NCBI GenBank assembly: GCA_020851455.1
Contig: JADZCT010000029.1
Span: 186,001-250,000 of the forward strand
Direction: 5' to 3'
Length of the DNA stretch: 64,000 nucleotides
Source: Gemmatimonadaceae bacterium
Lineage (GTDB): Bacteria > Gemmatimonadota > Gemmatimonadetes > Gemmatimonadales > Gemmatimonadaceae
Below are positions 34,643 through 46,232 of this stretch, piece by piece. The position numbers and the translations under genes are program-made. The notes under the pieces are model-generated. The model was not told the DNA's origin, searched no databases, and saw only the letters and a list, made by a program, of their open reading frames with translations. The first letter of the stretch is position 1; every line of letters starts with the position of its first letter.

Positions 34643-35793
34643 TGCGCGGCGCACTGACGGGCCTCGTTTCCCTCGCCGCAACGGCTGCGCTTCAGGCCGC
34701 CGCCACGCCGGCCGGTGCGGGCGCGCAGGGGGCGCTGAGCCAGCTTGGCTTCGGGTACCCCGCCGGCGGCGTCAGCGCGCGGTCGCTGGCGACGGGTGGG
34801 GCGCTCGCCGATGCCGACCCGCTTTCGGCGGTGAACCCCGCCGCGATCGTGCTCAATGCGCGGGCCCGCGGCTACATCCAGTTCGAGCCGGAGTTCCGTA
34901 CCGTGCAGGTGGGCGCGGTCAGCACTCCCACCACCACGTTCCGCTTCCCGCTGTTCATGGTCACCGGCCAGCAGTCCAAGGCGACGTTTGCCCTGTCGTA
35001 CGCGTCGTTCATGGACCGAACGTGGAGCAACTCGTATCCCGACACGCAGGCGATCGGCGGCGAGCGCATCCCGTCCACCGTGCTCACGTCGAGCGAAGGC
35101 GGCATCGCGGACATCCGCGGCGCGGTTGCGTGGAGTTTCAACGAACGCATCCACGTCGGTATCGCGGCGCACCTCTTCCCGGGCCAGGATCGCGTCGTCG
35201 CCGGCCGCATCTTCCCGGATTCGCTCCAGGCGGGCGGCTTCCAGAACACGAACACCTACACGTTCGAGGGCGCCGGAGCGTCGCTGGGCGCCGTGTGGAT
35301 CACGCCGAGCCACGTGACGCTGGCTGCGGACCTGCGCGCCGGCGGCAGTCTGAGCATGCGGCTCGGCGATTCTGTCCGGGTGGGCAGCGGACGGGTGCCG
35401 TTGCGGTATGGCGCATCAGTCCTGTACGACGGTGTGCCCGGGGCAGTGTTCGCCGTGCGGTATTCGCGCGAACGGTGGACGGATCTCCGGGGGCTCGGCA
35501 GTTCGTCACTCGGCATCGCCGATGCCACCGACTTCTCGGCGGGCGCCGAGGCAGCGGGCCCGCGCCTTGGCCCGTCCACTGTGACGTTCCGCCTCGGTTA
35601 CCGGGCGCGGGGCCTGCCGTTCACCTACCTCGGCGACCGCGTCGGAGAGACAATGGCCGGAGGGGGCATCGGAGTCCCGCTCGGCGGAACGCGCGCCTTC
35701 CTCGACCTCGGGCTCGCAAGGGTGGCGCGCCGCGCCGCGGACGTGAGGGAGCGCGCCTGGATCATGAGTCTTGGGGTCGGCATCAAACCCTGA
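34639..35793 (+). CDS. Predicted outer-membrane beta-barrel protein
   Basis: 384 residues with a signal peptide (MRGALTGLVSLAATAALQ... ending near AGAGAQG). Many alternating beta strands follow, ending in SLGVGIKP. The segment GFGYPAGGVSARSLATGGALADADPLSAVNPAAI resembles the N-terminal part of FadL/PorV-type barrels, where small residues line a plug. ATG start overlaps the lipoprotein gene by four bases. The pairing suggests the lipoprotein and barrel work together. Specific function unknown. Confidence 0.72.
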   Translation: MMRGALTGLVSLAATAALQAAATPAGAGAQGALSQLGFGYPAGGVSARSLATGGALADADPLSAVNPAAIVLNARARGYIQFEPEFRTVQVGAVSTPTTTFRFPLFMVTGQQSKATFALSYASFMDRTWSNSYPDTQAIGGERIPSTVLTSSEGGIADIRGAVAWSFNERIHVGIAAHLFPGQDRVVAGRIFPDSLQAGGFQNTNTYTFEGAGASLGAVWITPSHVTLAADLRAGGSLSMRLGDSVRVGSGRVPLRYGASVLYDGVPGAVFAVRYSRERWTDLRGLGSSSLGIADATDFSAGAEAAGPRLGPSTVTFRLGYRARGLPFTYLGDRVGETMAGGGIGVPLGGTRAFLDLGLARVARRAADVRERAWIMSLGVGIKP

Positions 35794-35806
35794 GGTTCCA
35801 CGGGCC

Positions 35807-37027
35807 GTGACTGCCCAGCCAACGGCGGACTATCTGCTCCCTCCGCTCATCCTCGTCGCCGACGACGCCGAGGCGAACGGAGCGCTCCTTACCGACCAGC
35901 TCGAGGGAATGGGCTTCCGCGTCACCGTGGCCGCCAGTGCCCCGGCAGCGATCGCGGCGTGTGTTGAGCACCGGCCCGACCTCGCGATCCTCGACGTCTC
36001 CATGCCCGCGGGCGAACTCGGCGTGCCCGACCGGGAGTCCGGCTACGAAGTGTGCCGGTGGCTCAAGCGCGACCCGCGGACCGCGCGGATCCCGGTCATC
36101 TTCGTCACCGCCTTGAACGACCCCTCCGATCGCGTGCGGGCGATCGAGGCTGGTGGCGACGACTTCCTGACCAAGCCGTACCACCGGCTCGTGCTCAACG
36201 CGCGCGTGCGGTCCCTCCTCAAGCTGAAGGGGGCCACCGACGCACTGGAAGAGAGCTTCAAGCGGTTGCGTGAGCTGCAAAAGATCCGCGACGACCTGAT
36301 GAAGATGATCGTGCACGACCTGAAGGCGCCGCTCACCTCGATTCTCGCGATGCTCGAGATGATGCGCGACGGCGACTTCGGCCCGTTCACCGAAACCCAG
36401 GCGCGCGCCCTCTCGGATGCGGAGGGCAAGGCGGAAGACCTCCTCGGCCTGATTGACGACCTTCTGGAAGTCGCGCGCATGGAGGAACGCACTCTTCCGC
36501 TCTCGCCCGAGCGCATTGCGCCCGCCGCGCTGCTGCAGGAAGTGGTGTACGACTGGCGGCTTCGGTTCGACCAGGAGGGCTCCGAGGCGACGGTGGACGT
36601 CGCCGACGACGCGCCCGTCTTCTCGGCCGATAAGGCGCTGGTCAAGCGCGTGATTGGCAACCTCGTCCAGAATGCCGTCAACCACTCTCCAGGGCCGGTG
36701 ACGATCCAGATGGCCGCCCGCCGCGACCCCAAGGGGATCCTCTTCACGGTGGCCGACAATGGCCCCGGCATTCCCGCGGACTATCAGGAGATCATCTTCC
36801 GGAAGTTCGAGCAGGTGTATGCGCCGCATGCCCCGCGCGTGCGGAGCTCCGGCCTCGGCCTGACGTTCTGCCGACTCGTGGTCGAGTCGCACGGAGGCCG
36901 GATATGGGTGACCAGCACCGAAGGGGAGGGCAGTATCTTCTATATGCTGCTCCCACTCGAGCCGCGGGAGTCGGCGGGGCCCACGGCCCGAACCGGCGAG
37001 TTCGCGGCGTCGGGGAGAGGGCGGTGA
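35807..37027 (+). CDS. Sensor histidine kinase with N-terminal receiver domain
   Basis: 406 residues, no membrane segment, so a soluble signalling protein. The receiver domain (about 13-135) has acidic ADD, phospho-acceptor D63 and K123. A short coiled coil links to HisKA with H170 in IVHDLKAPLTS. The ATPase domain has an N box (NLVQNAVNHS), DNGPGIP, and SSGLGLTFCRLVVESHGG. Receiver-first order suggests it is controlled by another kinase and then phosphorylates or dephosphorylates a partner. No dedicated response regulator gene is adjacent. GTG start 14 bases after the barrel gene. Confidence 0.88.
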   Translation: MTAQPTADYLLPPLILVADDAEANGALLTDQLEGMGFRVTVAASAPAAIAACVEHRPDLAILDVSMPAGELGVPDRESGYEVCRWLKRDPRTARIPVIFVTALNDPSDRVRAIEAGGDDFLTKPYHRLVLNARVRSLLKLKGATDALEESFKRLRELQKIRDDLMKMIVHDLKAPLTSILAMLEMMRDGDFGPFTETQARALSDAEGKAEDLLGLIDDLLEVARMEERTLPLSPERIAPAALLQEVVYDWRLRFDQEGSEATVDVADDAPVFSADKALVKRVIGNLVQNAVNHSPGPVTIQMAARRDPKGILFTVADNGPGIPADYQEIIFRKFEQVYAPHAPRVRSSGLGLTFCRLVVESHGGRIWVTSTEGEGSIFYMLLPLEPRESAGPTARTGEFAASGRGR

Positions 37028-37105
37028 CCGCGCGGCCGCCGTGCAGTTCCGCACAGTGGAACCGCCAACGGCTTTCCTGATCGCCACACGAATGGGCATA
37101 CGCCA

Positions 37106-38434
37106 GTGCCGTCTGTATACATAGAAACCTACGGCTGCCAGATGAACGTAGCCGACTCCGAGCTCATGCTCGGCAAGCTCGCGGCCGCCGGGTACGCCGT
37201 GGCTGCCCGGCCCGACGCCGCCGACGTCGTCATCGTCAATACCTGTGCAGTACGCGAGAACGCCGAGCAGCGCGTGATTGGCCGCCTCACGGACCTCCGC
37301 CGATTCATGAAGCCGGACGCGATCCTGGGCGTTACCGGTTGCATGGCGCAGCGGCTTGGCAACAGGCTTCTCGATGCGGACGCGCGCGTGTCGCTCGTCG
37401 TCGGACCTGACGGCTACCGCGCACTTCCCGACCTCATAGACAGCGCGCGGCGCGGCGAGAGGGCGGCCGTTACGAGGTTCGACCTCGAGGAACACTACGA
37501 CGACTTCGAGGCGCGCCGCTTCGCGGGTGTGAAGGCATGGATTCCGGTGCAGCGTGGCTGCGACTACCGCTGTACGTACTGCATCGTTCCGTACACGCGC
37601 GGGCCGGAGCGAAGCCGCGGGCTCGACGAAGTGATCCGCGAGGTTGCGTCAGTGGCGGAGCAGGGGCTCACCGAGGTCGTCCTGCTCGGTCAGACCGTGA
37701 ACTCGTGGACGGATGGTACGCGCGATTTCGGCGACCTGTTGCGCGCCGTCGGTGCGGTGGACGGGATCCGCCGCGTGCGCTTCACCAGCCCTCACCCGAA
37801 CGACTTCACCGATTCGGTCATCGCCGCGATGGCAGGAACGCCCGCGGTATGCGAGCACGTCCACCTCCCGATGCAGTCTGGATCGGACGCCGTGCTGAAG
37901 CGGATGCTGCGGCGCTATACGCGTGACGGATACCGTGATTGCGTCGCCCGGTTGCGCGCCGCGATCCCCGGGCTCAGCATAACGACCGATATCATCGTCG
38001 GCTTCCCGGGCGAGACAGACGCCGACTTCGACGACACGATGTCGCTCGTGCGCGAGGTGGGCTTCGACGATGCGTTCACATTCAAGTTCTCGGCGCGCGA
38101 GGGCACTCCCGCGACGCGCCTCCCGGCCGACCTGACGCTCCCCCATGAGGTGGTGGACGAGCGGTACGAGGCACTCGTGCGCGAGGTCCGGGCCATTGCG
38201 CGCGCGCGCAACGTGCAGCGCGTTGGCGAGCGGCGTGAAGTGCTCGTCGAGAAAGAGGCGCGGAAGGGGGGGCACCTTCTGCAGGCGCGCTCGCGGGATT
38301 TCCGGACCGTCCTTGTTCCCGACCGGGTTGCCGCGATCGGCGACTACCTGGACGTGGTGCTGACCGGAACCACCGGCTCCACCTTCACCGGAGCCCCGGT
38401 AGCGGCGCGTGCGCCGCTGCCGGTAGCGGGCTGA
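37106..38434 (+). CDS. miaB: tRNA-2-methylthio-N6-dimethylallyladenosine synthase MiaB
   Basis: Radical-SAM methylthiotransferase acting on i6A37 of tRNAs. The 442-residue product begins VYIETYGCQMNVADSE. N-terminal cluster cysteines are C11, C47 and C79; the radical-SAM triad C152/C156/C159 is in CDYRCTYC. A C-terminal TRAM domain covers about 370-430. MNVADSE and PVQRGCDYRC fit MiaB better than RimO or MtaB. GTG start. Confidence 0.94.
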   Translation: MPSVYIETYGCQMNVADSELMLGKLAAAGYAVAARPDAADVVIVNTCAVRENAEQRVIGRLTDLRRFMKPDAILGVTGCMAQRLGNRLLDADARVSLVVGPDGYRALPDLIDSARRGERAAVTRFDLEEHYDDFEARRFAGVKAWIPVQRGCDYRCTYCIVPYTRGPERSRGLDEVIREVASVAEQGLTEVVLLGQTVNSWTDGTRDFGDLLRAVGAVDGIRRVRFTSPHPNDFTDSVIAAMAGTPAVCEHVHLPMQSGSDAVLKRMLRRYTRDGYRDCVARLRAAIPGLSITTDIIVGFPGETDADFDDTMSLVREVGFDDAFTFKFSAREGTPATRLPADLTLPHEVVDERYEALVREVRAIARARNVQRVGERREVLVEKEARKGGHLLQARSRDFRTVLVPDRVAAIGDYLDVVLTGTTGSTFTGAPVAARAPLPVAG

Positions 38435-38541
38435 CCGCAGGCGCGGGCGCGGGCCGCGCGACGAAATGGCCCGACGTGCGGTGAAGTGATGGCGTGCGGC
38501 GGCGTGTCCCGCGTGATGTTGCCGGGAGCCCTCACCGCTCC

Positions 38542-40602
38542 ATGCCACTCGTCAGCGTCGCCGCCGCCGCTTACATCGCAGGCCTGCTCGCCGGGTACGC
38601 ATCGCTTCAGTGGGCGGTACTGCCGCTTGCGGCCGCGTGGGCGCTGTTCGCGCTGTTGCGCCGGCGGCTGGCCGGGGCCGGGATCGCGCTCACGCTCGCC
38701 GTTGGCGCTATGGTCACCGCCGGCTCGCCGCCCCGTGGCGGGCCTCCTCCGGCGGCCGTATATCCCTCGGTCGCTGGCCACCCGCCCCGTGACGAAGGCG
38801 CTGCCGCTGCCGTCCTGAGACGCTGGCGGGTTCGCACCGGCGCAACGATTGACACGCTGTACGGCCAGCGGGCCGGCGTCGTGAGGGCGCTCCTGGTTGC
38901 CGATACGCGACAACTGCCCCGCGACCTGCGCGACCGCTATGCGGCGGCCGGACTCGTGCACATTCTTTCCATCTCCGGCCTCCACGTTGCGATCATCTCC
39001 GGGGCCGTGCTCCTCGCGTTCGAAGCCGTACGCCTGAGGCGCTCCGCTGCGCGGTGGCTCGCCGCGCTCGTCACCGCGCTGTACGTCGTGGCGATTGGCG
39101 CTCCGCCACCCGCGCTGAGGAGCGGCGCCATGCTGGCGGCACGCACCCTCGGCTGGCACCTGCAGCGACCGGTGTCGCCGTGGGCAACGCTTGCCTTGGG
39201 CGCGCTCGTCCCGGTGCTGTTGGACCCGCTCACGGCGCTCGACCTGGGCTGGCAACTGAGCGTTGCCGGGTTCGCCTCGGTCACCGCGGCGAACACGTGG
39301 GCGAGGCGACGGCTGCCGCCAGGCATGTCCGGCTGGAAGCGCCGGCTTGCATCCGACGCGCTGGTTTCCACTGTCGCCTCCTTCGCTTCGGCGCCGCTCG
39401 TGGCGTGGCACTTTGGTCGGGTGAGCGTTGTTGCCCCGCTCTCGAACGTGGCCGCTGCGCCCGTCGTGGCGGCGATGCAGCCGGCGCTGTTCCTCTCGCT
39501 GGTTCTCGCACCCGTGCCGCCGCTCGCGCGGCTGATCGCGGACGGGGCGGGCGGGCTCGTCGCCGCACTCGATGCGATCGCCGCCGCGATGGCAGCGCTT
39601 CCGGGCGCCGCGGTGACCACCGCGCCGGTGCTTGCCGTGGCCGTGCTCGCGGGCGGCGCATCGGCGTGCGTGCTCGCCGCGGGCGCGGCGCGGCGCGATC
39701 GCGTCCGCTGGGCCCTCGGGGCCGTGGGGTGCGTTGCGGCGATTGCCTGGTTGCCGTTGCTCCCCGTGCGGGGGCGGGGCGCCGAGGTCCACATGGTGGA
39801 CGTAGGGCAGGGCGATGCGATAGCCGTGCGCACGCCGCGTGGCCGCTGGATCGTCGTTGACGCCGGCAGCGGCCGGCCAGGCGGACGCACCGGCCGCCGC
39901 ATCCTCGCCTACCTGAGACGCCGTGGTGGCGACGTCGCAATGTTCGTGATGACTCATCCGCACGACGATCACGTGGGCGGCGCGCCCGAACTGATCGAGC
40001 AGCTCGCACCGGGCGCGGTGCGCGATGCGGCGTTCGCCGGCACGAGCCCGGCGTACCGCGAGGCACTCGTCGCCGCGCGCGATGCCCGGGTGCCGTGGCG
40101 CCGCATCCGTCCCGGCGATTCAGTGGAAGTGGACGGTGTCGTGGCGACCTTCCTCGCGCCAGACTCTTCGTGGACCGCTGCGCTGTCGGATCCAAACCTC
40201 GCCAGCGCCGTGATGATGATCCGCTTCGGCGGCTTCCGCGCCCTCCTCACCGGCGACGCGGAGGCGCCGGAGGAGGCCTGGCTGGTGGCGCACGACCCCC
40301 GCGCGCTCCGGGCAGACGTCCTCAAGGTCGCCCACCATGGCAGCTCCACGAGCACGACCGCCCCATTGCTCGACGCAGTGGCGCCGCGGGTTGCCCTGGT
40401 CTCGGTGGGCATGGCAAACCGGTACCGGCACCCATCGCCCGATGTCGTGGCTTCGCTCGCCTCGCGGGGCATCCTCGTCGCCCGAACCGACCAGCTCGGC
40501 TCGATTGTGGTTCGCACTGATTCAACGGGATCCGCCTATACGGTGGAGGCCAGGGGCGCGGTGTTCTTCCGATCCCGCACGAGGCAGCGAGGCCCGCCGT
40601 GA
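38542..40602 (+). CDS. comEC: ComEC/Rec2-type DNA uptake channel
   Basis: Inner-membrane channel for single-stranded DNA in natural transformation. About 686 residues. The N-terminal helices and a lumen region lead to the competence domain with [15 protein letters not shown], the family hallmark. About seven membrane helices follow, then a C-terminal metallo-beta-lactamase domain ([42 protein letters not shown]). I prefer the ATG at 38542 because [19 protein letters not shown] looks like a typical ComEC start; a GTG at 38494 would add 16 basic residues. No other competence genes are nearby. Confidence 0.92.
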   Translation: MPLVSVAAAAYIAGLLAGYASLQWAVLPLAAAWALFALLRRRLAGAGIALTLAVGAMVTAGSPPRGGPPPAAVYPSVAGHPPRDEGAAAAVLRRWRVRTGATIDTLYGQRAGVVRALLVADTRQLPRDLRDRYAAAGLVHILSISGLHVAIISGAVLLAFEAVRLRRSAARWLAALVTALYVVAIGAPPPALRSGAMLAARTLGWHLQRPVSPWATLALGALVPVLLDPLTALDLGWQLSVAGFASVTAANTWARRRLPPGMSGWKRRLASDALVSTVASFASAPLVAWHFGRVSVVAPLSNVAAAPVVAAMQPALFLSLVLAPVPPLARLIADGAGGLVAALDAIAAAMAALPGAAVTTAPVLAVAVLAGGASACVLAAGAARRDRVRWALGAVGCVAAIAWLPLLPVRGRGAEVHMVDVGQGDAIAVRTPRGRWIVVDAGSGRPGGRTGRRILAYLRRRGGDVAMFVMTHPHDDHVGGAPELIEQLAPGAVRDAAFAGTSPAYREALVAARDARVPWRRIRPGDSVEVDGVVATFLAPDSSWTAALSDPNLASAVMMIRFGGFRALLTGDAEAPEEAWLVAHDPRALRADVLKVAHHGSSTSTTAPLLDAVAPRVALVSVGMANRYRHPSPDVVASLASRGILVARTDQLGSIVVRTDSTGSAYTVEARGAVFFRSRTRQRGPP

Positions 40603-40696
40603 CGCGGGCTTCCCTTTTCGCGCCGCGTGCAAGAGCTTACCGCCACCAGCCCTGAGCGAGCGCGCATCCACGTCGGTCCGGAACACGGCTACGTCC

Positions 40697-41683
40697 GTGG
40701 TCACGATTGACCGGTTCATCATCGAGCAGGAACACGAACACCCCGGCGCCTCCGGCGCGCTCTCGGGCATCCTCACCGATCTCGCGCTCGCGGCGAAGAT
40801 GATCGCGAACAAGGTCCGGTCGGCGGGTCTGGCGGATGTTCTTGGCTCCGCCGGCCAGGAAAATGTCCAGGGTGAGGTCCAGCAGAAGCTCGACGTCCTC
40901 GCGAACGAGACGGTGATCAAGGCGATGGATCACGGCGGCCGCCTCTGCTGCATGGGCTCCGAGGAGGAAGAGGACCTCATACCGATCCCCGACCGGTTCA
41001 GCACCGGACCGTACGTCCTCCTGTTCGATCCGCTCGACGGCTCGTCCAACATTGACGTCAACGTGCCCGTCGGCACGATCTTCTCGATCCTGCCCAAGCG
41101 AAGCAGCGGCCCGCGGGGCACGCTCGAGGATGCGCTCCAGCCGGGCCGCGACCAGGTGGCCGCCGGCTACGTGATCTACGGGTCGAGCACGATGCTCGTG
41201 TACACCACTGGCCAGGGCGTGCACGGATTCACGCTCGATCCGCTGCTCGGAGAGTTCCTGCTCTCGCATCCCGACATCCGCATTCCGGAGCACGGGAAGT
41301 TCCTCTCGGTCAACGCCGCGTACGAACAGCACTGGGCGGAACCGGTTCGCGGGCTGATGAGACGGTGTCGCGGGCTCACTGGCGAGCGCGAGGCGATGAA
41401 CGTGCGGTATGTGGGCTCGATGGTCGCTGACTTTCACCGGAACCTTCTCGCCGGCGGCCTGTTTGCCTATCCAGCCAACGCGAAGTCGCCGAGCGGCAAG
41501 CTTCGGCTGATGTACGAATGCAATCCGCTCGCATTCATCTGCGAGCAGGCAGGCGGCGCCGCCACGGACGGCTCGCGCCGCATACTCGACATCCAGCCTA
41601 CGGCACTGCACCAGCGTACGCCCATCTACATCGGAAGCAGGGCCGACGTGGAAGTTGCCTCGCGGATGCTTTCGGCTGGCTGA
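40697..41683 (+). CDS. fbp: Fructose-1,6-bisphosphatase, class I
   Basis: Hydrolyses fructose 1,6-bisphosphate in gluconeogenesis. 328 residues with the metal-binding [12 protein letters not shown], preceded by MGSEEEEDL (acidic residues on the other metal site). [25 protein letters not shown] and a [20 protein letters not shown] active-site block follow. These are class I (type FBPase I) signatures. GTG at 40697 starts the conserved part; the frame is open further upstream in the 94-bp spacer and into comEC without similarity. Confidence 0.95.
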   Translation: MVTIDRFIIEQEHEHPGASGALSGILTDLALAAKMIANKVRSAGLADVLGSAGQENVQGEVQQKLDVLANETVIKAMDHGGRLCCMGSEEEEDLIPIPDRFSTGPYVLLFDPLDGSSNIDVNVPVGTIFSILPKRSSGPRGTLEDALQPGRDQVAAGYVIYGSSTMLVYTTGQGVHGFTLDPLLGEFLLSHPDIRIPEHGKFLSVNAAYEQHWAEPVRGLMRRCRGLTGEREAMNVRYVGSMVADFHRNLLAGGLFAYPANAKSPSGKLRLMYECNPLAFICEQAGGAATDGSRRILDIQPTALHQRTPIYIGSRADVEVASRMLSAG

Positions 41684-41771
41684 CTGCGCGCCACGGAGGG
41701 GACGCTGCCCCGCGTGCCGCCATGCCTGCCAAGGCGACTGAGGCGCCGGACCCCGCGCTAGCTTTGGTGCA

Positions 41772-43355
<1,584 letters not shown>

Positions 43356-43374
43356 CGCCCCGCGGCGCGCGCGC

Positions 43375-44019
43375 GTGAGGTTCGGCAGCCAGGGTCGCCG
43401 GGCGCCAACCGCGATGCGGCTGCTCGGCGCAGGTGCCGTCGCCACCGCGCTCGCCGCGGCGCCCCGCCCGGCCGGCGGTCAGGACTACCTCGACGATCGC
43501 AGGGGCATCGCAGCCGCCGTCGGCGGCGGGCTGAGTTCCGCAGGCCTCAACTGCAATCCCCGATGCTCGGGCGACCGGCGTGCCGGCCCGGTATTCACGG
43601 CCCGGGGCATCGGGTACATCACCCCACACCTGGCCGTTGCCGTGAGCGCGGACGGCTACTACCAGTCCGTGGCCAGGGCAGGGGGCGCGGGGCGCTGGCA
43701 GATGAACTGGTTCACGCTCGGCGCAATGTGGTACCCGCGGGAGGATGGCGACGTGTACTTCCGCGCCGGCATGGGCGCCGCGATCATGCACGCGCATACG
43801 ACGTTCCCCTCCGTCGGGGCGCTGGATCTCGACACGCGTCACGTTGGCTTCGTCGCAGGCGTCGGCCGCGACTACCGGCTGTGGCGCGGGTACGGCGTGA
43901 CGGCCTTCGCGGATTACCTGTTCACCCCTCGCTCGACTGGCTACCTGTACGGGGTTGAGAGCGGCGCCGAGGTGGGCGCCGACGTCCTGACCATAGGCAT
44001 TGCGGCGATAGTCTTCTGA
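43375..44019 (+). CDS. Small predicted outer-membrane beta-barrel protein
   Basis: About 214 residues. After a basic N-terminus, MRLLGAGAVATALAAAPRPAGGQ looks like a cleaved signal peptide. The rest has alternating beta strands (GIGYITPHLAVAVSADGYYQS, MNWFTLGAMWYPREDGDVYF, VTAFADYLFTP). It could be an eight-stranded OmpA/OmpW-like barrel. Starts at 43333 (ATG), 43375 (GTG) and 43414 (ATG, right at the signal peptide) are all possible. No family is recognised. Confidence 0.65.
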   Translation: MRFGSQGRRAPTAMRLLGAGAVATALAAAPRPAGGQDYLDDRRGIAAAVGGGLSSAGLNCNPRCSGDRRAGPVFTARGIGYITPHLAVAVSADGYYQSVARAGGAGRWQMNWFTLGAMWYPREDGDVYFRAGMGAAIMHAHTTFPSVGALDLDTRHVGFVAGVGRDYRLWRGYGVTAFADYLFTPRSTGYLYGVESGAEVGADVLTIGIAAIVF

Positions 44020-44114
44020 GCGACACGGCCTCGCGCCGTGCTCCGGCACCGCCTAAATTTGACGACAGGCAACGGCGCGCTCCGCGCCTTTGCGTGATTC
44101 CAGCCTCCGAAGCC

Positions 44115-44462
44115 GTGCCGACGTACGAGTACCGGTGCCCCGAAGGGCACGAGTTCGAACATTTCTCGCGTCACATGAAGGACGCAGCGGCCAGCTTGCC
44201 GTGCCCGGCCTGCGGGAAGCCGGCCGCGCGTCGCATTTCCGCCGGCGGCGGCCTTCTCTTCAAGGGATCCGGGTTCTACATCACCGACTACGGCAAGGAC
44301 GGCAAGAAGGACCAGCGGCCGACGGATGGCGCTGCATCCCAGCCAGCCAACGGTCACGACGCGGGCAAGCCAACCGACTCCCCGCCGGCCGGCGCGAAGA
44401 AGCCGGGCGGCAGTGACCCGGCTCCGGCGGGATCGTCGAGCGGCGGATCATCCGCAGCGTGA
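44115..44462 (+). CDS. FmdB-family zinc-ribbon protein
   Basis: 115 residues beginning PTYEYRCPEGHEFEHF, the usual FmdB/CxxC-CxxC-like opening. The second knuckle is PCPACGKPA. The first knuckle is irregular: one Cys in YRCPEGH followed by His-Glu, so the site may be C-H-C-C. The Lys/Asp/Ala/Ser-rich tail (about 60-115) is low complexity. I use the GTG at 44115, matching the conserved start PTYEYRC; an in-frame GTG at 44094 would add seven residues. Four-base overlap with argS. Regulatory role unknown. Confidence 0.8.
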   Translation: MPTYEYRCPEGHEFEHFSRHMKDAAASLPCPACGKPAARRISAGGGLLFKGSGFYITDYGKDGKKDQRPTDGAASQPANGHDAGKPTDSPPAGAKKPGGSDPAPAGSSSGGSSAA

Positions 44463-46147
44463 ACGCCGAGGAACGGCTTCGCGCCGAAGTCACACGCGCT
44501 GCGCTCGCCATAGGCGCGCCTGAGGGATTCGAACCCGTGCTCGAGCGCCCGCGCGAGCACGCGCATGGCGACTGGGCAACCACGGCCGCGCTCGTCCTGG
44601 CGAAGGCTCTGCGCCGAAAGCCGGCCGACATCTCGCGCGACCTCGTGGCGGCGCTCGACGCCACCGCTGCGGGCGTCGCTGAGTCCGCGGTCGCCGGACC
44701 AGGGTTCATCAACTTCCGGCTGGACGCAGCCCGCCTCGCCGCGGGGCTCCATGGTGTGCTCGCCCAGGGACGGGCCTTCGGTCGGGGCAACACCGGCGCG
44801 GGCAGGGCGGTGAACGTCGAGTTCGTCTCGGCCAATCCAACTGGTCCGCTTCACGTTGGCCACGGACGCCAGGCGGCCCTGGGTGACGCCATCTCGGCGC
44901 TCCTTGCCCACTCCGGCTGGAAAGTGACTCGCGAGTTCTATTACAACGACGGCGGCGGGCAGATCGAGCGGCTGCGCGACAGCGTGCACGCGCGCATCGT
45001 TGGCGCGCCGCTCGCGGATGACCAGTACCACGGCGAGTACGTGAAGGACGTGGCTTCGGCGTTCGTGACGGACCTGGCGCCCCGCCTCGGGGTGTCGGAG
45101 GCCGAGGCGGTCGAACACGTCCGCCGCCGCTGGCGCGACGACGCCGGGCTTCGCGACGACGTCCGCCGCTTCGCGGTTGCGTACCTTCGGGCCGAGCAGG
45201 ACGCGGACCTCAAGGCGTTCGGCGTTGCGTTCGACGTGTACTACCTCGAATCGTCGCTCTATTCGGACGGCAAGGTCGCGAGCACCATCGAGGCGCTCAA
45301 GGCGACCGGTCACACGTTCGAGCTCGATGGCGCCACGTGGCTTCGCACAACCGACTTCGGCGACGACAAGGATCGCGTCATGGTGCGCAGCGCAGGGAAG
45401 GGCGGCGAGCCGACCTATTTCGTGCCCGACGTCGCGTACCACGTGACGAAGTGGGAGCGCGGGTTCACACGCGCCGTTGACGTCCAGGGGGCCGACCACC
45501 ACAGTACGGTCACGCGCGTGCGAGCCGGCCTCCAGGCGCTTGGGATCGGCATCCCGCAGGGCTACCCGGAGTACGTGCTCCACCAGATGGTGACCGTGGT
45601 GCGGGGCGGCGAGGAGGTGAAGATCTCCAAGCGTGCCGGGAGCTACGTGACCGTGCGCGACCTCGTGGATGAAGTCGGTCGCGACGCAGTCCGGTATTTC
45701 TTCCTCATGCGCAAGGGTGAGAGCCAACTCGTCTTCGATGTTGACCTGGCGCGCTCGCAGTCCGAAGAGAACCCCGTTTACTATATCCAGATGGCCCATG
45801 CCCGGCTCTCGGGGATCTTTCGCGTGGGTGGGATCTCCGCGGAGTCGGTCACCGGCGAAAGCGTTGATTGGGGCCAGCTCGGCGCGCCAGAGGAGCGCGA
45901 ACTGGTGAAGGCAATCCTCGACTGGCCCTCGCTCGCCGCGGGTGCCGCCGAAGCCCTCGAGCCGCATCGCGTCGCCGGGTGGCTGCTCGATACCGCGCGC
46001 CTCGTGCACCTCTGGTACCACAAGCACCACGTGCTGGGCGAGCCGGAACCCGTCATGCGCGCGCGGCTTGCACTTGCCAGCGCCGCGCGCATAACGCTTG
46101 CGAACGCACTCGGGCTCCTCGGAATCGCCGCGCCGGAGCGCATGTGA
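44459..46147 (+). CDS. argS: Arginyl-tRNA synthetase ArgRS
   Basis: Class Ia synthetase charging tRNA-Arg. The 562-residue product has an N-terminal Add1 domain, the HIGH box as HVGH (132-135) in FVSANPTGPLHVGHGRQAALGD, and a KMSKS-like KISKRAG. The C-terminal DALR anticodon domain starts near YYIQMAHARLSG and contains the EPHRVAGWLLDTARLVHLWYHKH block. GTG start overlaps the FmdB gene, suggesting co-translation. Confidence 0.96.
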   Translation: MNAEERLRAEVTRAALAIGAPEGFEPVLERPREHAHGDWATTAALVLAKALRRKPADISRDLVAALDATAAGVAESAVAGPGFINFRLDAARLAAGLHGVLAQGRAFGRGNTGAGRAVNVEFVSANPTGPLHVGHGRQAALGDAISALLAHSGWKVTREFYYNDGGGQIERLRDSVHARIVGAPLADDQYHGEYVKDVASAFVTDLAPRLGVSEAEAVEHVRRRWRDDAGLRDDVRRFAVAYLRAEQDADLKAFGVAFDVYYLESSLYSDGKVASTIEALKATGHTFELDGATWLRTTDFGDDKDRVMVRSAGKGGEPTYFVPDVAYHVTKWERGFTRAVDVQGADHHSTVTRVRAGLQALGIGIPQGYPEYVLHQMVTVVRGGEEVKISKRAGSYVTVRDLVDEVGRDAVRYFFLMRKGESQLVFDVDLARSQSEENPVYYIQMAHARLSGIFRVGGISAESVTGESVDWGQLGAPEERELVKAILDWPSLAAGAAEALEPHRVAGWLLDTARLVHLWYHKHHVLGEPEPVMRARLALASAARITLANALGLLGIAAPERM

Positions 46148-46232
46148 CCCTCGGCGCTGCCCCACGCGTCTCCGGGAACCCCCGGTTACGCTCGGCTCGC
46201 GCGGCCCTGCTCAACCCCCTGCCACCACGACC

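Noticed and set aside
38344..39972. Minus-strand 542-codon open frame under miaB/comEC
   Set aside because: Arg/Gly/His-rich composition typical of shadow frames; comEC motifs occupy the plus strand.
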